Assembly: GCA_030626405.1 (NCBI GenBank)
Contig: DAOUPA010000005.1
Location: 1-36,788 of the forward strand
DNA: 36,788 nucleotides
Direction: 5' to 3'
Origin: Planctomicrobium sp.
Lineage (GTDB): Bacteria > Planctomycetota > Planctomycetia > Planctomycetales > Planctomycetaceae
Shown here: positions 17,076 to 28,000 of the stretch, piece after piece
Layout: the number at the start of each line of letters is the position of its first letter
How positions within the stretch are numbered: position 1 is the stretch's first letter
Notes under the pieces: model-generated
The model's database searches: none
Told to the model about the DNA's origin: nothing
What the model saw: the letters and a program-made list of their open reading frames with translations, nothing else
Program-made: the position numbers and the translations under genes

Positions 17076-19436
17076 TCAGGTCAACCTCGCGAAACCTGTG
17101 TGTTTCACCGGGCCGCCGATGCGCCGTGCGATGTCGCCATCGCGGATTGCATCGGCCAGTTCGGTAAAGACATCGTCCAACGCGTCGAGGTAAGCAGCGA
17201 CGTGTCGCGGTTCATGAGCGAGCATGGCATTGAATGCGCCACCAGCAAGGAATCCTTGCTGCAACATGCGGGCAGTCATCAAAGTCGTCAATGCCGCAGA
17301 CTCGGGATGCTCAAAAGAGAGTAACGCACACTCTGGTCGGCCGGGAGTTTTCACTGGCACGTTGTGCTTTCGCCCCAATTCCTCCCAGCCTTCAATGACT
17401 AAAGAGCCGATGTGAGCAAGGTGACAGGGAGCGTCGAGACGCATCAGCTTCCGCACACATGCCAGTGCCGCAGCTGGTCCGACTCCTTCTGTCCAAAAAG
17501 TGCTGGAAATAAAGGATTCCTGTGCAACCTGCATCACGTCACGAGTGCCGATGGCCGCGCCGATTGGAAAGCCGTTGCCTATCGCTTTGGCAAACACAGC
17601 AATATCTGGATTGACGCCGAATTTGCGATGCGCTCCGCCGAGACACAGCCGCCAGCCGATTGAGATTTCGTCGAAAATCAGCGGTGATTGAAGTCGATCA
17701 CATCGTTCTCGAACGCCTTCAAGAAACCCCGGATCCGGGTCTGTGTGGCGTGTTGGTTCCATGACAATCGCTGCCAATTCGCCGCCGTGTTGGGCAATGA
17801 TTTCGTCCAGTTCGTCGAGGTGATTGTAGCGGAAGGTCAGTACCGATCCGCTCAGGCCAGAAGGGACGCCGCGCGGTTCGAGGCCCGGTAACAGGTGACC
17901 TGTGAGTTGATCACTCTCAGAGAGATTCGCAGCGAGATACCAGTCATGCCAACCGTGGTAACCGCAAACGGCAATCTTATCGCGCCCCGTATACGCTCTT
18001 GCGATTCGAACAGCGACGGTCATCGTCTCGCCACCGGCACGGGTGAACCGTGCGTTGTGCGCCCAAGGATGAATTTCGAGCAACAGCTTGGCGAGTTCGA
18101 CCTCGTCAGATGTTTGCAGCGTGGACATTGAGCCGAGGCCGACACGGCGGATGACGGCGGCGTTCACGTCCGGGTCGCTATACCCGAGGATGCACGTCAA
18201 AATTCCGCCCAGACTCATATCGATGAAACGTCGCCCTTCGATGTCAATCACCTCACAGCCGCGTGCCTCGCGATAGTAAGCGGGCCACTGGTCGGGAGCG
18301 AACATTTCCGGTCGTTTACTGAGCAGTTGCGTCCCACCGGGAATGATCTCTTTCGCTTCTCGGTAAGTCGCCTGCACATCGGGCATGCTTCGCGGCAGCG
18401 GCAGGTCGAGCAATCGTCTCGCCCCGAGGCAGAAAACCTCTTCCACATCTCCATCGGTCAAATGCTGGTTGGTACATGCCTGTTTGAGTGCCAGTAAAGA
18501 CTCAATGCCCAGCAAAGTCGGCTTAGCGAAACGCGAGCGACTGAAATTCGGTTTGAGTTCGTCGAGCCATAAAAAGCCGTCGGCTAAGTTGACGCAACGG
18601 CTACGCATCTCGGTCACACAAAAATCGGCCCCGAAGAACAAGCGAGTTGGCCCGAACGTTTTCAAAATGGCCTCGAAGGCTTCTGGTTCGCAAACAGCCG
18701 AGGTGTCAAAGAAGACATTGTCCAACCCGCGTAGTGACTCGATCCCTTCAACCGTGTGGCGACCACAGAAACCTCGGGCCGCATGAGCGAGAATCAGCTT
18801 TGCTCCGGGATATCGTTGACAGTGATTACGGATATAGGACTGGTTGGCAGGTTCAGCAAGGGCCCGAGGCAACACCATGTGCAGCATGATGACCAAACCA
18901 CGCCGGTCTGCGATTTCCCACGCCCATTCAGGTATGAACTCCTCCGTCGGTGCGAACAACGTCTCATCCCGATCAGCAAACAGGTGGTAAACTTTGAAGC
19001 CCGCGAAACCATCTGCCGCAACTTGCCGCTCAACGTCCGCCGGATCCTGCTTCGGTGTGACGATCATCAGCCCACGAGAACCTGGATCAGTCTTCACTTG
19101 GTCAGCGAGAAATCGGTTTGCCGCGTCGACCTCGAGCGCGCGAGTCGGAAAGGGAAAAAACAAGCCACCGGTCGGACAGCGATTTGGCATCCACATCGAC
19201 ATGCGTTCGTCATACACCGCCCGCGTGACTTCTTCTGGTCCCGCGGCAGCCAGTAGCGGTGTGGGAGTTCCAAGATCGGTCACACGCCAGAGATGCGCGT
19301 GCGCATCGAACGCATCCGGCGGCACAAAGTTTTTGAGCCCCCGGTCAAACAGATCGAGATCCGTGTCACCAACCGTTGCCCAGACGTACGGGTTGATGTC
19401 GTCTGCGGAATCATGTGCCGAGGCTTTCATGGTCAT
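17076..19436 (-). CDS. Bifunctional fusion: N-terminal amidohydrolase (amidohydrolase_2-like TIM barrel) + C-terminal class-III PLP aminotransferase/aminomutase-like
   Basis: 786 aa in one uninterrupted frame. N-term: 'FDAHAHLW', 'GLVIMLHMV', 'AKLILAHAARGF', 'NVFFDTSAVCEPEAF', 'RLFFGADFC'. C-term: 'IIPGGTQLLSKRPEMF', 'AGGETMTVAVRIARAYTGRDKIAVCGYHGWHD', 'FDEISIGWR' (PLP Asp), 'VFAKAIGNGFPIGAAIG' (PLP Lys). Confidence 0.9.
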   Translation of the reverse strand: MTMKASAHDSADDINPYVWATVGDTDLDLFDRGLKNFVPPDAFDAHAHLWRVTDLGTPTPLLAAAGPEEVTRAVYDERMSMWMPNRCPTGGLFFPFPTRALEVDAANRFLADQVKTDPGSRGLMIVTPKQDPADVERQVAADGFAGFKVYHLFADRDETLFAPTEEFIPEWAWEIADRRGLVIMLHMVLPRALAEPANQSYIRNHCQRYPGAKLILAHAARGFCGRHTVEGIESLRGLDNVFFDTSAVCEPEAFEAILKTFGPTRLFFGADFCVTEMRSRCVNLADGFLWLDELKPNFSRSRFAKPTLLGIESLLALKQACTNQHLTDGDVEEVFCLGARRLLDLPLPRSMPDVQATYREAKEIIPGGTQLLSKRPEMFAPDQWPAYYREARGCEVIDIEGRRFIDMSLGGILTCILGYSDPDVNAAVIRRVGLGSMSTLQTSDEVELAKLLLEIHPWAHNARFTRAGGETMTVAVRIARAYTGRDKIAVCGYHGWHDWYLAANLSESDQLTGHLLPGLEPRGVPSGLSGSVLTFRYNHLDELDEIIAQHGGELAAIVMEPTRHTDPDPGFLEGVRERCDRLQSPLIFDEISIGWRLCLGGAHRKFGVNPDIAVFAKAIGNGFPIGAAIGTRDVMQVAQESFISSTFWTEGVGPAAALACVRKLMRLDAPCHLAHIGSLVIEGWEELGRKHNVPVKTPGRPECALLSFEHPESAALTTLMTARMLQQGFLAGGAFNAMLAHEPRHVAAYLDALDDVFTELADAIRDGDIARRIGGPVKHTGFARLT

Positions 19437-19489
19437 GTGACTGTCCTTGTTCTCATCGTCTTCCAGATTCTCATAACGCTGTTTGAAAA

Positions 19490-20968
19490 CTACTCGTTGA
19501 ACTTGAAAGCGTAGAGATCGGCGTCCTTGATCACAAACCGCAACCGAACTGGCTTTCCAGAGAGAGAGGAGAGATCACTTCCTTGTTTCCATGTGACCAC
19601 CCGCTCGATCTCGTTGCCGATTTGCTCGTTGGCCTCGTTCAGTGAAAATCCAGGCATTGGGTTGCCGGATACATCTTGAATCTCAACGCGAACACTGCCT
19701 GCTGCGGAAGTCCCAAAGTTGATGGTCAGCTCCTGTCCTTTGAATGTCAGCGGTTTAGTGACCAATTCTCCACCAGCATAGAGCGCTTTCGCCGAAGCAA
19801 ACCCGTCCAGACGCATTGAGTATCTTCGCAAATGTGATGTGGGTTGAGCGTAATCTTGATTGAGATAAACCGACATTTCCGTAGGGCTGGTTTGCACAAC
19901 ATTCAATGCCGGATAATTCGTCCGCGAAACCCAGTTCCTTGCCCCAATGCCGGGACGAACAAATCCGCCGAGAAATGTTCGGTCGTAGAACCCACCACCT
20001 CGCGAAGTCATCAGCACAGCGTCGGAAGTGTCCTTGAAATATTTCGGAGACACGTCGATCGCTTTGGCTTGTTCGTCCGTAAGCACTTGCCGTCCGGGCA
20101 TAAATCGGGCTGCAATCGAAACATACAGGTGTGGGGCGCGGAAGTATGGATGTGTCTGATTCGTGTAAAGATGTTCGATTGGGGCTTCGCCGCCGTGATG
20201 ACGATACTCCATCAGGATTGGCTGAGACCAATTGATGAAGTCATCACTGGTTGATCGGCAGATGCGGCGTATTCCGCCCTCAAAAACTCGAAAGTAGCAG
20301 ACGTACTTGTTTTCCTCGGCGGACCAGAAGGCGAGATTCTGTGAGTCAAACATGTATTTGTACGGGACCTCTTTCGTTTTGATTACCGCTTCTTCACGGA
20401 GTTTTTTCCAACGAATGCCATCGGCGGAAACCATGGCAATCAGACCACTGGTCATTGTCCCTCCAATTGCCTTGAAACGTTGGTCGGCTGGAACTCCCGG
20501 ACGCGTATCAAGCATCGGGCAGAAGTTGTGAGTGACCGGAGCCGCATCTGCCAGGACGATGTTGTTCTTCGAGTGGCCGCGAACATTAAAGAGATCGAGT
20601 TCTGGTTTCGTCCACACGATGCCGTCATTGGATTCGGCGTAGCAATAGACTTCGATCGGATCACCGTCCGCTCCCTCTTCAGGTCGGCCTCGATAGTAGA
20701 GTCGATACAGATCGCCATCTTTGATCACCGTGCAGTATCCACAGAAAAGGCCTTCCCATGGCTTGTCAAAATTCAAGGTAATGCCTTCGTCTCTCGGCCG
20801 ATTGAGGACCAGGCGAACGTTGTCCAACTTGTCGATCAGATGATAGTCAACCATTAATTCGCGACGACTGCCGATGTGGATGACGTCGCCTTCCGCACCG
20901 ATCGATAACTGACAATTTGTCGTAAGTTGCACGGCAAACAGAGTAAGAACGAGGATATGGTTTCGCAT
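19490..20968 (-). CDS. Secreted glycosidase-like beta-propeller protein (GH32/GH43-like fold)
   Basis: Signal peptide from ATG 20968 (MRNHILVLTLFAVQLTTNC; the track's start at 21025 is non-ATG); 'CYAESNDGIVWTKPELDLFNVRGHSKNNIVL'; C-terminal beta-sandwich-like 'SVRVEIQDVSGNPMPGFSLNEANEQIGNEIERVVTWKQG'. Confidence 0.75.
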   Translation of the reverse strand: MRNHILVLTLFAVQLTTNCQLSIGAEGDVIHIGSRRELMVDYHLIDKLDNVRLVLNRPRDEGITLNFDKPWEGLFCGYCTVIKDGDLYRLYYRGRPEEGADGDPIEVYCYAESNDGIVWTKPELDLFNVRGHSKNNIVLADAAPVTHNFCPMLDTRPGVPADQRFKAIGGTMTSGLIAMVSADGIRWKKLREEAVIKTKEVPYKYMFDSQNLAFWSAEENKYVCYFRVFEGGIRRICRSTSDDFINWSQPILMEYRHHGGEAPIEHLYTNQTHPYFRAPHLYVSIAARFMPGRQVLTDEQAKAIDVSPKYFKDTSDAVLMTSRGGGFYDRTFLGGFVRPGIGARNWVSRTNYPALNVVQTSPTEMSVYLNQDYAQPTSHLRRYSMRLDGFASAKALYAGGELVTKPLTFKGQELTINFGTSAAGSVRVEIQDVSGNPMPGFSLNEANEQIGNEIERVVTWKQGSDLSSLSGKPVRLRFVIKDADLYAFKFNE

Positions 20969-21076
20969 TGGGAATAACCTTTTAATACAAATTGAGTCGG
21001 AATCTATGAGTAGCGAGATTGACACTTCCGAGTTAGAGCGATGGAAGACACAATCTACAAGACAGTTTCATCTGGT

Positions 21077-22768
21077 TCAGTTCTCTCCCTCTCGGCCTCC
21101 GATGTACATGGCATAGACTCTGATATCGCTCGCATCAGGAAAGTTCACTCTCACTGAGAGCTTTCGATTTTCCGGCAAGTGATTCGTTCGCTGACTCGAC
21201 CACACAATTTCAACATACGTTCCAGAAGTCACGACACGAGCCGCATCCACACCTGAGAATCCGGGAAGTGGATTGTCGGATGCGTCAAGCAATTCAACTG
21301 TGACTGGTGAGTTTGCAGAAACACCTTCCAGGTTGAGAAACATCTTGGTGGCTCCCTGAGCTTCAAACGACGATGTCATGAAGCTCGCAGGTGATTCGGG
21401 AACTTTGTGAGAAAGATAACCGAAGCCGTCTCGACGCATTGTGGCGAGACCGATTTCCATGTTTCGCAATTTTCCGCCCGTGTCCCAGTGTGAATACCAC
21501 ATCATGGTCTTGTCACCCACATTGGCAAAGGCGTGCCCTTGCAGCAACGCGATACTGTCCCATTGCCCCTTCTCGCCTCGGGCAATGACTTTGTGATCCG
21601 CCACCGGCTCGCGGAAATGGATTCCATCATGACTGGTGATCAATCCCAGATCGACAGCGACGCCCTGATTCCAGTATTTACCGTCTTCGGGCTTCTTCTC
21701 AGCGTCCTGCCACATTCCGTAAAGCCCTACGATGACGTTTCCTCGATTCCACATTCCCGCACCCATGTGCGTCTGTTGCCCGGCGATAGGCGAGGATGTC
21801 AGCTGTCCTGGTCTTGCGAAGGACAGCGATTTGGCCCGCGACCAATGTTCGAAATCTGATGAGCGGTAAGTGAGCATCACCCGACCGATGTCACTGCCGT
21901 TCGCTCGCCATGCCCAAGGTGCAAGCAATTGCCCTGAGGCATAGTACCGACCATCAAAGCGATACAGACTGGAAACTTCGAAACGCTCGCCACCAGCGTT
22001 CATGGGCCGATCTCCTACAACCTTCCAACTCAAACCATCGGCACTCGTGGCGCAGATAAACGCCGACCATCGATTTTCATTGGGACCGATGCGACTGCGT
22101 CCGCCGTGCACGTCGTCAAAAGTAGGATGTGCGATGTAGGCACACTTAAAACGGCGTTGCGGGTCGGGATCGTGTGGCTCGTAAATCACAGACAGAAAAT
22201 CGTTCACTTTCGCCAGTGACGGGACAGTGGACTCAATCAGGCAGATATTATTCTTGCGGTCGCCGTTGAACTCAACGAGACCCAGTTCGGGTTTACTCCA
22301 GTTCACTCCATCATCACTTTCGGCGTAACACATCGGTCGCCACCAGCCTGGTGCCTGTCCGCTTTTAATCTCGGTCTCGAACATTCCGAGATACCACATG
22401 CGAAACTTCCCGTCGATCCGCAACACGCTGCCGTAGAGAATCGCATGGCCGTGGTCAGGCGCACCTTTCGGCCCACGGCGCACGACCGGATTCGCAGGAT
22501 GCTTCTGCGCACTGACGAGCGTCAATTGAATGTTATCGCGCCAGGGAATCGCATGATCATCAAAAGAAAAGAGCACTGCTTCGTTCACCGCTGGCCCACC
22601 TGCAACCGAGACGCGAGTCACCGATTTTGGTGTGCGCGATTCTGGCTCAACGCCGACTGCATCCTGAGCATTCAACGGCGAAGTGAATAGAAAAAGCAGA
22701 GAGCAAGTGAGCAACCATGCTGTCCGCGAACAGTACTGAGGCGATCGTTGCAATCGAGTAAAATTCAT
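21077..22768 (-). CDS. Secreted glycosidase-like beta-propeller protein (GH32/GH43-like fold), paralogue of neighbouring genes
   Basis: 563 aa; signal peptide; 'KHPANPVVRRGPKGAPDHGHAILYGSVLRIDGKFRMWYLGMFE'; 'CYAESDDGVNWSKPELGLVEFNGDRKNNICL'; C-terminal 'TVELLDASDNPLPGFSGVDAARV'. Overlaps the upstream gene by 4 nt (ATGA). Confidence 0.78.
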   Translation of the reverse strand: MNFTRLQRSPQYCSRTAWLLTCSLLFLFTSPLNAQDAVGVEPESRTPKSVTRVSVAGGPAVNEAVLFSFDDHAIPWRDNIQLTLVSAQKHPANPVVRRGPKGAPDHGHAILYGSVLRIDGKFRMWYLGMFETEIKSGQAPGWWRPMCYAESDDGVNWSKPELGLVEFNGDRKNNICLIESTVPSLAKVNDFLSVIYEPHDPDPQRRFKCAYIAHPTFDDVHGGRSRIGPNENRWSAFICATSADGLSWKVVGDRPMNAGGERFEVSSLYRFDGRYYASGQLLAPWAWRANGSDIGRVMLTYRSSDFEHWSRAKSLSFARPGQLTSSPIAGQQTHMGAGMWNRGNVIVGLYGMWQDAEKKPEDGKYWNQGVAVDLGLITSHDGIHFREPVADHKVIARGEKGQWDSIALLQGHAFANVGDKTMMWYSHWDTGGKLRNMEIGLATMRRDGFGYLSHKVPESPASFMTSSFEAQGATKMFLNLEGVSANSPVTVELLDASDNPLPGFSGVDAARVVTSGTYVEIVWSSQRTNHLPENRKLSVRVNFPDASDIRVYAMYIGGREGEN

Positions 22769-24300
22769 TCTTTATCCTTCGTGCCAGGGGTGGCGTTTGT
22801 TGTTGCAGAATCAGAGTGAATGGAAACGTCGCTTGCATTCAGCGACAGCAGGGTCGTCAATGCTTTGAGGTCTGCACCAGCACTTGAGTTGTGCTCTGTG
22901 AGATTTGCCCACTGCGAGTGAACATCTTGCCCGGTCTGTAATTGAAACTTGGAAAATATCTTTGTGGAATAGCGTGCATTATCGCTCCGTAGACTGGCAA
23001 TGTCATAGAGGTTTCTGTCAGCAGTCCACCGCATGCCTCGCCATAAAGTAATTTCGGGTCGCAGAGGGCCACGCGTCTTCGTCAACGTTGTGATGTAATC
23101 GTAGGTCACGGGAATCTTGGTCAGCGCTGGGACACCGGCAATGATCGAGTCGTGTAGCCGTGCTTCGCCTCCAATACCCAGGATGTTTAGCCCAAGGAAT
23201 GTCACCCGCCGAGCGTCAAGAGCCGAATTGTCGTATAGACGCACATTGCTTTCGTTGGTGATGCGGCGAATGTAAACGTTATCCATCTTCAACCGGCACG
23301 GCTGATCTACCTGTTCGTCGCCGACAACACGTAGCGCGTGTACCGCAGATGAAAGCACAACGGCGTTGGTGATCGAATGCCTTCCAGTGTTCAGAAAGTA
23401 CAGGTCGAAACCCAGACAGTCGCGAATAAAGACACGGTTGTAGCTCGTCTCGCTCGCACCGGTGTCACAGATGCCAGTCGAATTGCCGATGGAGACGAAT
23501 CCATTCACCCGATATTGTGCCGACTCATGTGCGCTGATGCCATCATCACCGCATTCGATTGCGCGGATGTTCTCAAACAGCACGTCCTCGCAGTTGCCAT
23601 GAATGTTGAACCCGTCGTTATAGACATGAGTGCTTGTCAGGTTGCGGATAACGAGGTGCGAGTTTTTGTTTTCACCTCTGGCGTCAAACTGTACGCCCGC
23701 GGCACGCGACGGCACGAAAATGTTCGCATCGGCAAGCTCTTGCCCTGGCAGCAACTTCACATAAAACGCACCCGCGATTTGCAGTCGTTTTGGCATCTTC
23801 CGCTTGGCATCTTTCACGAAGGTCCATTCACCAGGCTTAAGATCGCCAGATTGCTTGAGAGCAGCACTGGGGCCTTTCAGAGTACGCCCCATGTGACTCA
23901 TACGACCGTTCCAAAGCAGAAACCAACGCCCGATGATGGCATCGTCAAGGTAGGGCAAGAGATCGTCGCAACGAAACAGGCCTGACTCCACTTCGCGCCA
24001 TTGTTTGGGATCGAGTGGATCAGAACCTTCTAGTGTCGCCCCGTGACCGTCGAGTGTGATCGGATTTCCCTCTTCACCACGTTTGCCGTAAAAGTTGGCG
24101 GACTCACGATAAACGATTGGGAGCAGATGGATCGTGTCACCCGGTCTCGCCAGTCGAATTGCCTGACGAATCGTTTTGACAGGACCGTTGACCGAGGAAT
24201 CGTCGCCGGATTTCGGATCGACATGAATATCACGAGCAAGGAGCAGCGGAGTCCAAAGGACGCTGAGGACATGGGCAAAAATCAGAACACGACAACTCAT
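22765..24300 (-). CDS. Secreted right-handed parallel beta-helix protein (DUF1565-like / pectate-lyase-fold)
   Basis: 511 aa; 'IHVDPKSGDDSSVNGPVKTIRQAIRLARPGDTIHLLPIVYRE' N-terminal motif; 'NGFNIHGNCEDVLFENIRAIECGDDGISAHESAQYRVNGF' helix-rung repeats. Confidence 0.85.
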   Translation of the reverse strand: MSCRVLIFAHVLSVLWTPLLLARDIHVDPKSGDDSSVNGPVKTIRQAIRLARPGDTIHLLPIVYRESANFYGKRGEEGNPITLDGHGATLEGSDPLDPKQWREVESGLFRCDDLLPYLDDAIIGRWFLLWNGRMSHMGRTLKGPSAALKQSGDLKPGEWTFVKDAKRKMPKRLQIAGAFYVKLLPGQELADANIFVPSRAAGVQFDARGENKNSHLVIRNLTSTHVYNDGFNIHGNCEDVLFENIRAIECGDDGISAHESAQYRVNGFVSIGNSTGICDTGASETSYNRVFIRDCLGFDLYFLNTGRHSITNAVVLSSAVHALRVVGDEQVDQPCRLKMDNVYIRRITNESNVRLYDNSALDARRVTFLGLNILGIGGEARLHDSIIAGVPALTKIPVTYDYITTLTKTRGPLRPEITLWRGMRWTADRNLYDIASLRSDNARYSTKIFSKFQLQTGQDVHSQWANLTEHNSSAGADLKALTTLLSLNASDVSIHSDSATTNATPGTKDKE

Positions 24301-24303
24301 GAT

Positions 24304-25011
24304 TCAGGCTTCCTCGTCATTCGGTTCTGCATTGACCATCCAGGCACGCGCCTGCATTTGAATCATCGCGCGGGCCTGATTCAGATCCCGGTCGCGCATC
24401 GCCGCGGCCAGTTCCTGATGCTCCCAAATGACCCGATCATCAGTTCCTTCGCCGGATGCCCAACGTAGTTGAGCTGACTCGAAGAACTGCACCAGTACGC
24501 GCTGCATGCCTGCGACCAGACTCGAGCCTGTCATCTGTAACAGAACCGAATGAAAAGCAACGTCCAACTCAACCGTTTTGTCATTCGCGCCGCTGCGGAT
24601 AGAGCGTTCGAGTTCATCCGCCAATTCGCATAACTTGGAGATTTGCTCATCTGTTGCGTTTCGTACAGCTAGCTCAACGGCTCCCATTTCCAGTACGTAC
24701 CGCAGCTTCGCCAACTCCGAAATATCCTGCTGTGATTCGAGTAGCGAGGGCAAGCCGAGTTCCAGCAATCGCAATGGATCGGGTCGACGAACGACCAATC
24801 CTTTGCGTTTGCGACCTTCCAGTAATCCAAGTGCGACCAGTCGTCCGACTGCCTCACGCGCGACAGTTCGCGAAACGTCATATTCCTCGGCAAGCTCTGC
24901 TTCGGTCATAAAAAACTCGCCATCGGTTAACCGTGACGATTGAATGCGCTCACGCAATCGTTCAGCAAGGTCTCCGGACTGTGTCCGTTGAATCGTGGTC
25001 TTCGCAGTCAT
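24304..25011 (-). CDS. GntR-family transcriptional regulator, FadR/FCD-type
   Basis: wHTH 'EYDVSRTVAREAVGRLVALGLLEGRKRKGLVVR'; FCD region 'LDVAFHSVLLQMTGSSLV...EHQELAAAMRDRDLNQARAMIQMQ'. Confidence 0.9.
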   Translation of the reverse strand: MTAKTTIQRTQSGDLAERLRERIQSSRLTDGEFFMTEAELAEEYDVSRTVAREAVGRLVALGLLEGRKRKGLVVRRPDPLRLLELGLPSLLESQQDISELAKLRYVLEMGAVELAVRNATDEQISKLCELADELERSIRSGANDKTVELDVAFHSVLLQMTGSSLVAGMQRVLVQFFESAQLRWASGEGTDDRVIWEHQELAAAMRDRDLNQARAMIQMQARAWMVNAEPNDEEA

Positions 25012-25020
25012 ATGTACGGT

Positions 25021-28000
25021 CTATTCTGCTCGCTTGAATTGGACGGTCACTGTTGCTCGAGGGTCGACATCACGAATCAACACGTGCCCATCCGGCGTCG
25101 CTTCCCACGCATGTGGCTTCTGGTTCTGGAAAACGTTTGCGACGTCGGATGCCATTCGGTCCGTAATTCGTAACCACCCACGAACGGACGGATCAGAAGT
25201 TTTGAGTTGGAATGCGAATCGATACTCGTGCTGGACCAGCACATAATCAAGTTGTACGACTGCGTTGTTGCCTTGTCCGAACAGCGTCCGGAAACGTTTG
25301 GTCATCAGGTAGCCCAAAATCATGAACTGACCTGAAGGAGCTAACTTTGGAGCCGGGTTGTTTCGTTCGATAAACAGCGGCATGCAGATTCGCTCTGACT
25401 CAATTGCCGTCGCGCGGTCAAATCCTGTATGCAACCAGCGAACCGCGTCTGATTCTTTACTTTCGTGAGCGGTGATATTCTTGTAGCCGAGTTCTTGTGC
25501 AAGGCGACGATACTCGGTGTCCATCCAAGGCGGACAAATCGTCTCTTTTTCATCCCAGAAGAAATGGAAGTTCGTGTAGGCGTTGTTAATCACGCCCAGC
25601 AGACTATTTCTCGCACTGTAGCGATCAGGAACTTGCGCTGGTGTCCCACCAATGTTAGGCTCCAAAACCCCTTTGTAACTCGTGTTCGCCCAATGACCAT
25701 AGTCGGTGATTCCGAAAAACGCAGTCGCATTGCTAAACAGATCAGGCATGCGAGTGACGGCAGAAAATGTATTCCCGCCACCACCGCTGCCTCCTGTCAT
25801 GTTGATGCACGACGCATCGATTTCGTTCGGATGTTTTTGCAATGCGGCTTGAACGGCATCGTAGATATCCATGACTTCCAATCCGCCGTCATCGCGTTGT
25901 CCCGCAGACTCTTCACGACCACGCAAGTCCACGGAAATCGCAAACAAATCTCGCAAAGCAAAGTGACGTGCGGTGCCGAGCATCCGCCGTCCGCCATGTC
26001 GTAGAATCGGCTCGCCGAACCCATGTAGCATGACAACCACCGGTTTGGGATTGCCGTCAGGTCGAAACGCTGTCCACGCTTTGAGTGGTTTCAGGTGCGA
26101 CACACTGGACGAGTAGACGAGCGACTCCTCGACGAGACGCTTGTCAGCCCGAAACGCCTCGGGAGATGTCGCGTTCTCCTGTCGACGAAACCCCATTGAA
26201 TAGAGACGCAGTCCGTCTCCTTTCCCTCGAAAGATGATGCGAACGCGAACACTTTTCGTCTTCACATTTCCGAGGCCTGACTTGCCTTTCCAGGAAACAA
26301 CCTGCTGCGCGCCTGACATATCGATCTTGTCGCAACTGTCTAATTCATATCCTCCAATCACATCGTCGCTTTGACCATCAAGCAGTTCAGCAAGCAGGTA
26401 CCCACCGTCATCAGTTTGAGTGTTGAGTGTGAGGACGCATTCGTGAAGATCTTCGACCTTCATCGGAACGGTCGTTACGTAGCCAACGTGCTTTCCCGCA
26501 ATGTTTCGGATGTAAGTCCAGCCATCGGTCGGCAGTGTCGCCAGGCCCAACTGCATCTTTGTTTCTTTCCATCGCTTGAACTCAAACGGTGGATCGTCCG
26601 GAGATTGATAATCGGCAGCACCGTAATACAAGCGAATTTCGTTCTCCATCACCATAGGTTTGACTGGCAGGAACAGGCCCCGGTCAAAGGCATCGCCCTT
26701 TCCCTGTTCAATGATTGCTTGTCCGTCGTGAACGCGAACGAAATGTTCGCCATCGCGGCTGACAGCAAGTTCCAGATGCTGCTCGTAGCCGTTGCCGGTT
26801 TGGTAAAGCATCACATACCGCCCCTTGTACTTGCAGACGGCAATGTCGTGAACTTTGTCCCAGGAGCCGCCAGTTTCGGCTTGAAAAATGGGATTCTGCG
26901 GATGCTCGGTCCATGACAGACCATCGGCACTGTAGGCGTAGCAAATGGTGCGTCGTACTGGGGGTTCATCGAGATTCGGACACATGCAACCGTAGGCTTT
27001 CCATCGCCGAGACGCTGGAGCGACCGGGTCGTAGACCACCGAGTGGTAGTCCACCCACTTCGGTTCAGGTCCAGGGCGATGAAACGTGATCGGCTCCTTT
27101 CGCCAACTCAATCCGTCCTCTGAAGCAAACCCAGGTGGAACACTCAGATACTTGCGAGACGTCTGGGTTTGATCAGGATTAAGCATCACGTTGAACGGGC
27201 CATGAAAGTGACGCAATTCCATGCTGAGGTCATAGCCAAGACCGAGTGCATTGTTCTGCTTACTGCCTTTGAATTCGTGAAGGCCGAGCGTAGGTTTTTC
27301 CCAGGTGATGCCATCTTTGGAAGTGGCGTAGCACAGGCGGAGTAATCGCTTCCAGCCTGGGACTCCGTCTGTCTCTTTGAACCAATCCTCCGCGAACGGA
27401 TTGCTTGCCCCGTACCACGCTTTGAAAATGCCATCGTCCTGTAATACGACTCCACCATTGAACACTCGGTGAGAATCAAGTGTTTTATCGTCACCGCTGG
27501 GACGTAAGAGTGGGTTTCCCGGGTGTTTGTGCGCCGTTTGCATGACCTGCTCCGTCCAGAGCGACCGTCCCACATCAAGCATGTCGAGGAATAATACATC
27601 TGTGCCAGGACGGGCAACCGGAGAGGAAGTTGCGAACCGATAGGCACGCAAAGGGCGAGGGACATTTTTATTTATTAAGAGGACGCTGAACTCTTCATGA
27701 CCAGATTCAACATGCGACTGCACAACGAGTTTTTTAACGGGCGCCAAGTTGTCTTCGAAGTTTTCAGAGATATGAAACATCCCCCGACCTTCGCGAATTG
27801 TGTCCCAGCCAAAACCGAGCCAGCGCGTGTAGTAGACGTACTCTCGTTTGCCGGTCGTGTTGATAAAGAACAGCCACGGAATTCCGTTTCCATCCAGCAG
27901 CATTTGTGGGCCAGAGAGACGGTCAACTTCCCATCGCGAATCTCGCGCTGTCAGCGGAAGGTTCTTTTCCCAACTCTGACCGGTGTAGAGCGAATACTCG

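Noticed and set aside
23377-23985. 202-aa ORF antisense to the beta-helix gene
   Set aside because: The beta-helix protein on the opposite strand has clear family motifs; this ORF has none.
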